Source: Deltaproteobacteria bacterium (GTDB taxonomy: Bacteria; Myxococcota; B64-G9). From it: a stretch of DNA of 52,965 nt. The translations under genes and the position numbers were made by a program. Shown here piece by piece: positions 51,563 through 52,965 of this stretch (the stretch's first letter is position 1; the number at the start of each line of letters is the position of its first letter). The notes beneath the pieces are model-generated. The model saw nothing but the letters and a program-made list of their open reading frames with translations, ran no database searches and was not told the DNA's origin. The DNA is taken from positions 1 to 52,965 of the forward strand of contig JAUVBB010000004.1 of assembly GCA_030591445.1 (NCBI GenBank). Reading direction: 5' to 3'.

Positions 51563-52273
51563 ATGGACATCCCGATGTTGAAAGTAGAACAACGACAAGA
51601 ACTAGGCAAAACGTCTACCACCAAGCTCCGGCACCAGGGCCTGATTCCCGCCGTTTGTTACGGCAAGGCAAAGAAAACTCTTTCCCTTTCGGTAGATCCT
51701 GAAGAGTTGACGTCGATCTTGATGGGTCCCCACGGCGTGAATGCTTTGATTCAGTTGGACGGTACCGAAGAAGAACGAACCGTCTTTGTTCAAGACATTC
51801 AAAAACACCCGGTCAGCAGATTACTTGTTCACGTTGATTTCATTCACGTGGATCCCAACAAACCGGTGATTCGTAAGGTTCCCATGGTGTTGGTGGGACG
51901 TCCCGAGGGTGTCAAACTTGGCGGTATCTTGCAGTTCACCAACCGAGAGATCTTGCTCGAGACCCTGCCGTCCACGGTTCCGACCAAAATCGAAATCGAC
52001 GTCAGCGAGCTCTTGATCGGCGAATCCATTCACGTGGAAGAAGTCAAACTGCCCGAAGGCGTAAAAGCGCTGTTTGATATAAACTTCACCGTTTGTGCAG
52101 TGGTAGCTCCGGCAGAAGAAGAAGTGGAAGAGGAAGCCGCCGAGGGCGAAGAGGTCGAGGGCGAAGAGGCTGGAGCCGAAGGTGCGGAAGGTGCCGGCAA
52201 GGAAGGCGAAGACAAGGCTGCTGGCGCCAAGGGACCAGAAGGGTCCGACAAGAAGGCAGAGACCAAGAAGTAG
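51563..52273 (+). CDS. rplY: 50S ribosomal protein L25/general stress protein Ctc, with acidic tail
   Basis: 236 residues. The N-terminal L25 domain (RQELGKTSTTKLRHQGLIPAVCYG, then LDGTEEERTVFVQDIQ, VDFIHVDPNKP) binds 5S rRNA, and the C-terminal TL5/CTC-type beta domain (RKVPMVLVGRPEGVKLGGIL, IDVSELLIGESIHVEEVKLP) is complete. The last about 50 residues are a Glu/Ala/Gly-rich low-complexity tail ending in Lys, common in this lineage. The ATG at 51563 has AGTAAGGAGTG upstream. Confidence 0.95.
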   Translation: MDIPMLKVEQRQELGKTSTTKLRHQGLIPAVCYGKAKKTLSLSVDPEELTSILMGPHGVNALIQLDGTEEERTVFVQDIQKHPVSRLLVHVDFIHVDPNKPVIRKVPMVLVGRPEGVKLGGILQFTNREILLETLPSTVPTKIEIDVSELLIGESIHVEEVKLPEGVKALFDINFTVCAVVAPAEEEVEEEAAEGEEVEGEEAGAEGAEGAGKEGEDKAAGAKGPEGSDKKAETKK

Positions 52274-52292
52274 CCCCTGGCCCTTCGGGGCT
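52272..52292 (+). terminator. Weak hairpin between rplY and pth
   Basis: AGCCCC (52272-52277) pairs with GGGGCT (52287-52292), then TT only. It starts inside the rplY stop codon. Probably a weak attenuator, as pth follows within 40 bases. Confidence 0.35.
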
Positions 52293-52312
52293 TTGGGCCA
52301 GATGGTCAATCA

Positions 52313-52894
52313 ATGCTCTTTCTCATTTCAGGGCTGGGCAATCCCGGCAAAAAGTACGAATCGACCAGGCACAATGTCGGTTTTCGGGCCTTGAACCGTT
52401 TGGCCGAAGATCACAACATCGCCTGGAGCCGGTCGAAGTTCTCGGCACATTCAGGTTCCGGCACCATATCGGGCCAGCGGGTTTTGCTGCTCAAACCGCA
52501 GACCTTCATGAACCTCAGTGGCAACGCGGTCTCCGCCGCGGCCCACTTCTACCGGATTCCCACGGAAAACATCGCCGTGGTTCATGACGACATTGATCTC
52601 TCCATAGGGAGAATCCAAGCCCGTCAAGGTGGCGGGCACGGCGGGCATCGCGGTCTGCGTTCGATTCAAGAGTCTATCGGCAGCCGTGAATTTGTGCGCT
52701 TCCGTATGGGAGTGGGCCGTCCCGACCAGGACGAAACCTCTGACTATGTACTGGATTGCTTCAGCAAAAAAGATCAACCACTCGTGGAGGACTTGATCGA
52801 ACGGACAGGCAAGGCCGTGGCCTTGTGGCTACAATCCGGCTTGGTCACCACCATGAACCAATTCAACCCGTGGATCCCCGATGCCGAACAATAG
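52313..52894 (+). CDS. pth: Peptidyl-tRNA hydrolase
   Basis: 193 residues. Bacterial Pth motifs: ISGLGNPGKKYESTRHNVGF with catalytic His20 and Asn10, LLLKPQTFMNLSGNAV, VVHDDIDLSIGRI and GGGHGGHRGLRSI, then FVRFRMGVGRP. It releases peptides from peptidyl-tRNA, a universal essential step. ATG at 52313 fits the conserved start. The order rplY-pth is conserved in many bacteria. Confidence 0.96.
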   Translation: MLFLISGLGNPGKKYESTRHNVGFRALNRLAEDHNIAWSRSKFSAHSGSGTISGQRVLLLKPQTFMNLSGNAVSAAAHFYRIPTENIAVVHDDIDLSIGRIQARQGGGHGGHRGLRSIQESIGSREFVRFRMGVGRPDQDETSDYVLDCFSKKDQPLVEDLIERTGKAVALWLQSGLVTTMNQFNPWIPDAEQ

Positions 52895-52965
52895 TGTTCC
52901 TATCGGATATCCACCCAATATACTCCTTGCTCCGGGCTTTATGAGACCCGGGGCTATCAACCCGG
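52895..52965. other. Tail of window after pth, no gene resolved
   Basis: Seventy-one bases. An inverted repeat CCGGG (52932-52936) and CCCGG (52947-52951) is present. An ATG at 52941 opens a short frame to the edge, but there is too little to call a gene. Confidence 0.3.

Noticed and set aside
1-52965. Search for tRNA, rRNA, CRISPR arrays, insertion sequences and attachment sites
   Set aside because: No cloverleaf-like sequence, direct-repeat/spacer array, transposase or integrase motif was recognised. The only toxin-like gene is the TA pair.
52941-52965. Start of a gene after pth
   Set aside because: Only eight codons are visible with no ribosome-binding site.

Overview
The window looks like chromosomal DNA of a Gram-negative, GC-rich, predatory- or saprophytic-style bacterium of the myxobacterial/deltaproteobacterial kind (Myxococcota or a neighbouring lineage). 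This is inferred from gene content: many secreted lipoproteins with aspartate/glycine-rich linkers and MopE-like motifs, Ser/Thr protein kinases with TPR or multi-domain sensors, a caspase-like protein, a PilT-type pilus ATPase, and an ispE-spoVG-prs-rplY-pth housekeeping block. No rRNA, tRNA, CRISPR array, transposase or phage gene was seen. No stretch longer than about 230 bases lacks a gene.

Layout. (1) 1-888, minus: the start of a PilT-like ATPase gene and a cyclic-nucleotide-binding-domain protein. (2) 945-5023, plus: indolepyruvate:ferredoxin oxidoreductase, with an alpha subunit that carries an inserted GltD-like flavoprotein module, followed by the beta subunit. (3) 5026-9378, plus: an ECF-type sigma factor, a zinc-type membrane anti-sigma protein that also carries an extracytoplasmic domain, a caspase-like protease fused to a probable outer-membrane barrel, and a lipoprotein. 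(4) 9537-20963: secreted lipoprotein enzymes, namely a subtilisin and a papain-like protease on plus, then a PHP-type metallohydrolase, a zinc-protease-like protein, a PPC/Ig-like protein and a transglutaminase-like protein with its catalytic residues replaced, all on minus. (5) 21190-21480: a small cysteine-rich secreted peptide. (6) 21616-32382, plus: an eight-gene, tightly packed catabolic operon (HyuA/HyuB, two-subunit B12-dependent acyl-CoA mutase, class III CoA-transferase, three-subunit molybdenum hydroxylase). (7) 32474-33028: a RHH antitoxin/ParE-RelE toxin pair. (8) 33088-43289: a TPR Ser/Thr kinase (minus), a small Rossmann-fold protein (plus) and a giant 2183-residue sensor protein (plus) that joins a periplasmic propeller to a P-loop ATPase, a Ser/Thr kinase, a GAF domain and a histidine kinase. 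(9) 43275-49014, minus: a probable operon of kamA-like radical SAM enzyme, two lipoproteins and a GT-C type glycosyltransferase with a discoidin-like tail. (10) 49145-52894, plus: the core block ispE-spoVG-prs-rplY-pth.

The best candidates for undescribed biology are the catabolic operon in (6), whose combination of a ketone-carboxylase/hydantoinase-type pair, B12 mutase, CoA-transferase and Mo hydroxylase implies a CoA-ester pathway for an unidentified substrate; the giant dual-kinase sensor in (8); the sigma/anti-sigma/surface-caspase set in (3); and the IorA-GltD fusion in (2), which suggests direct coupling of 2-oxoacid oxidation to NAD(P)H. All functional assignments rest on motifs read by eye; no database search was run.
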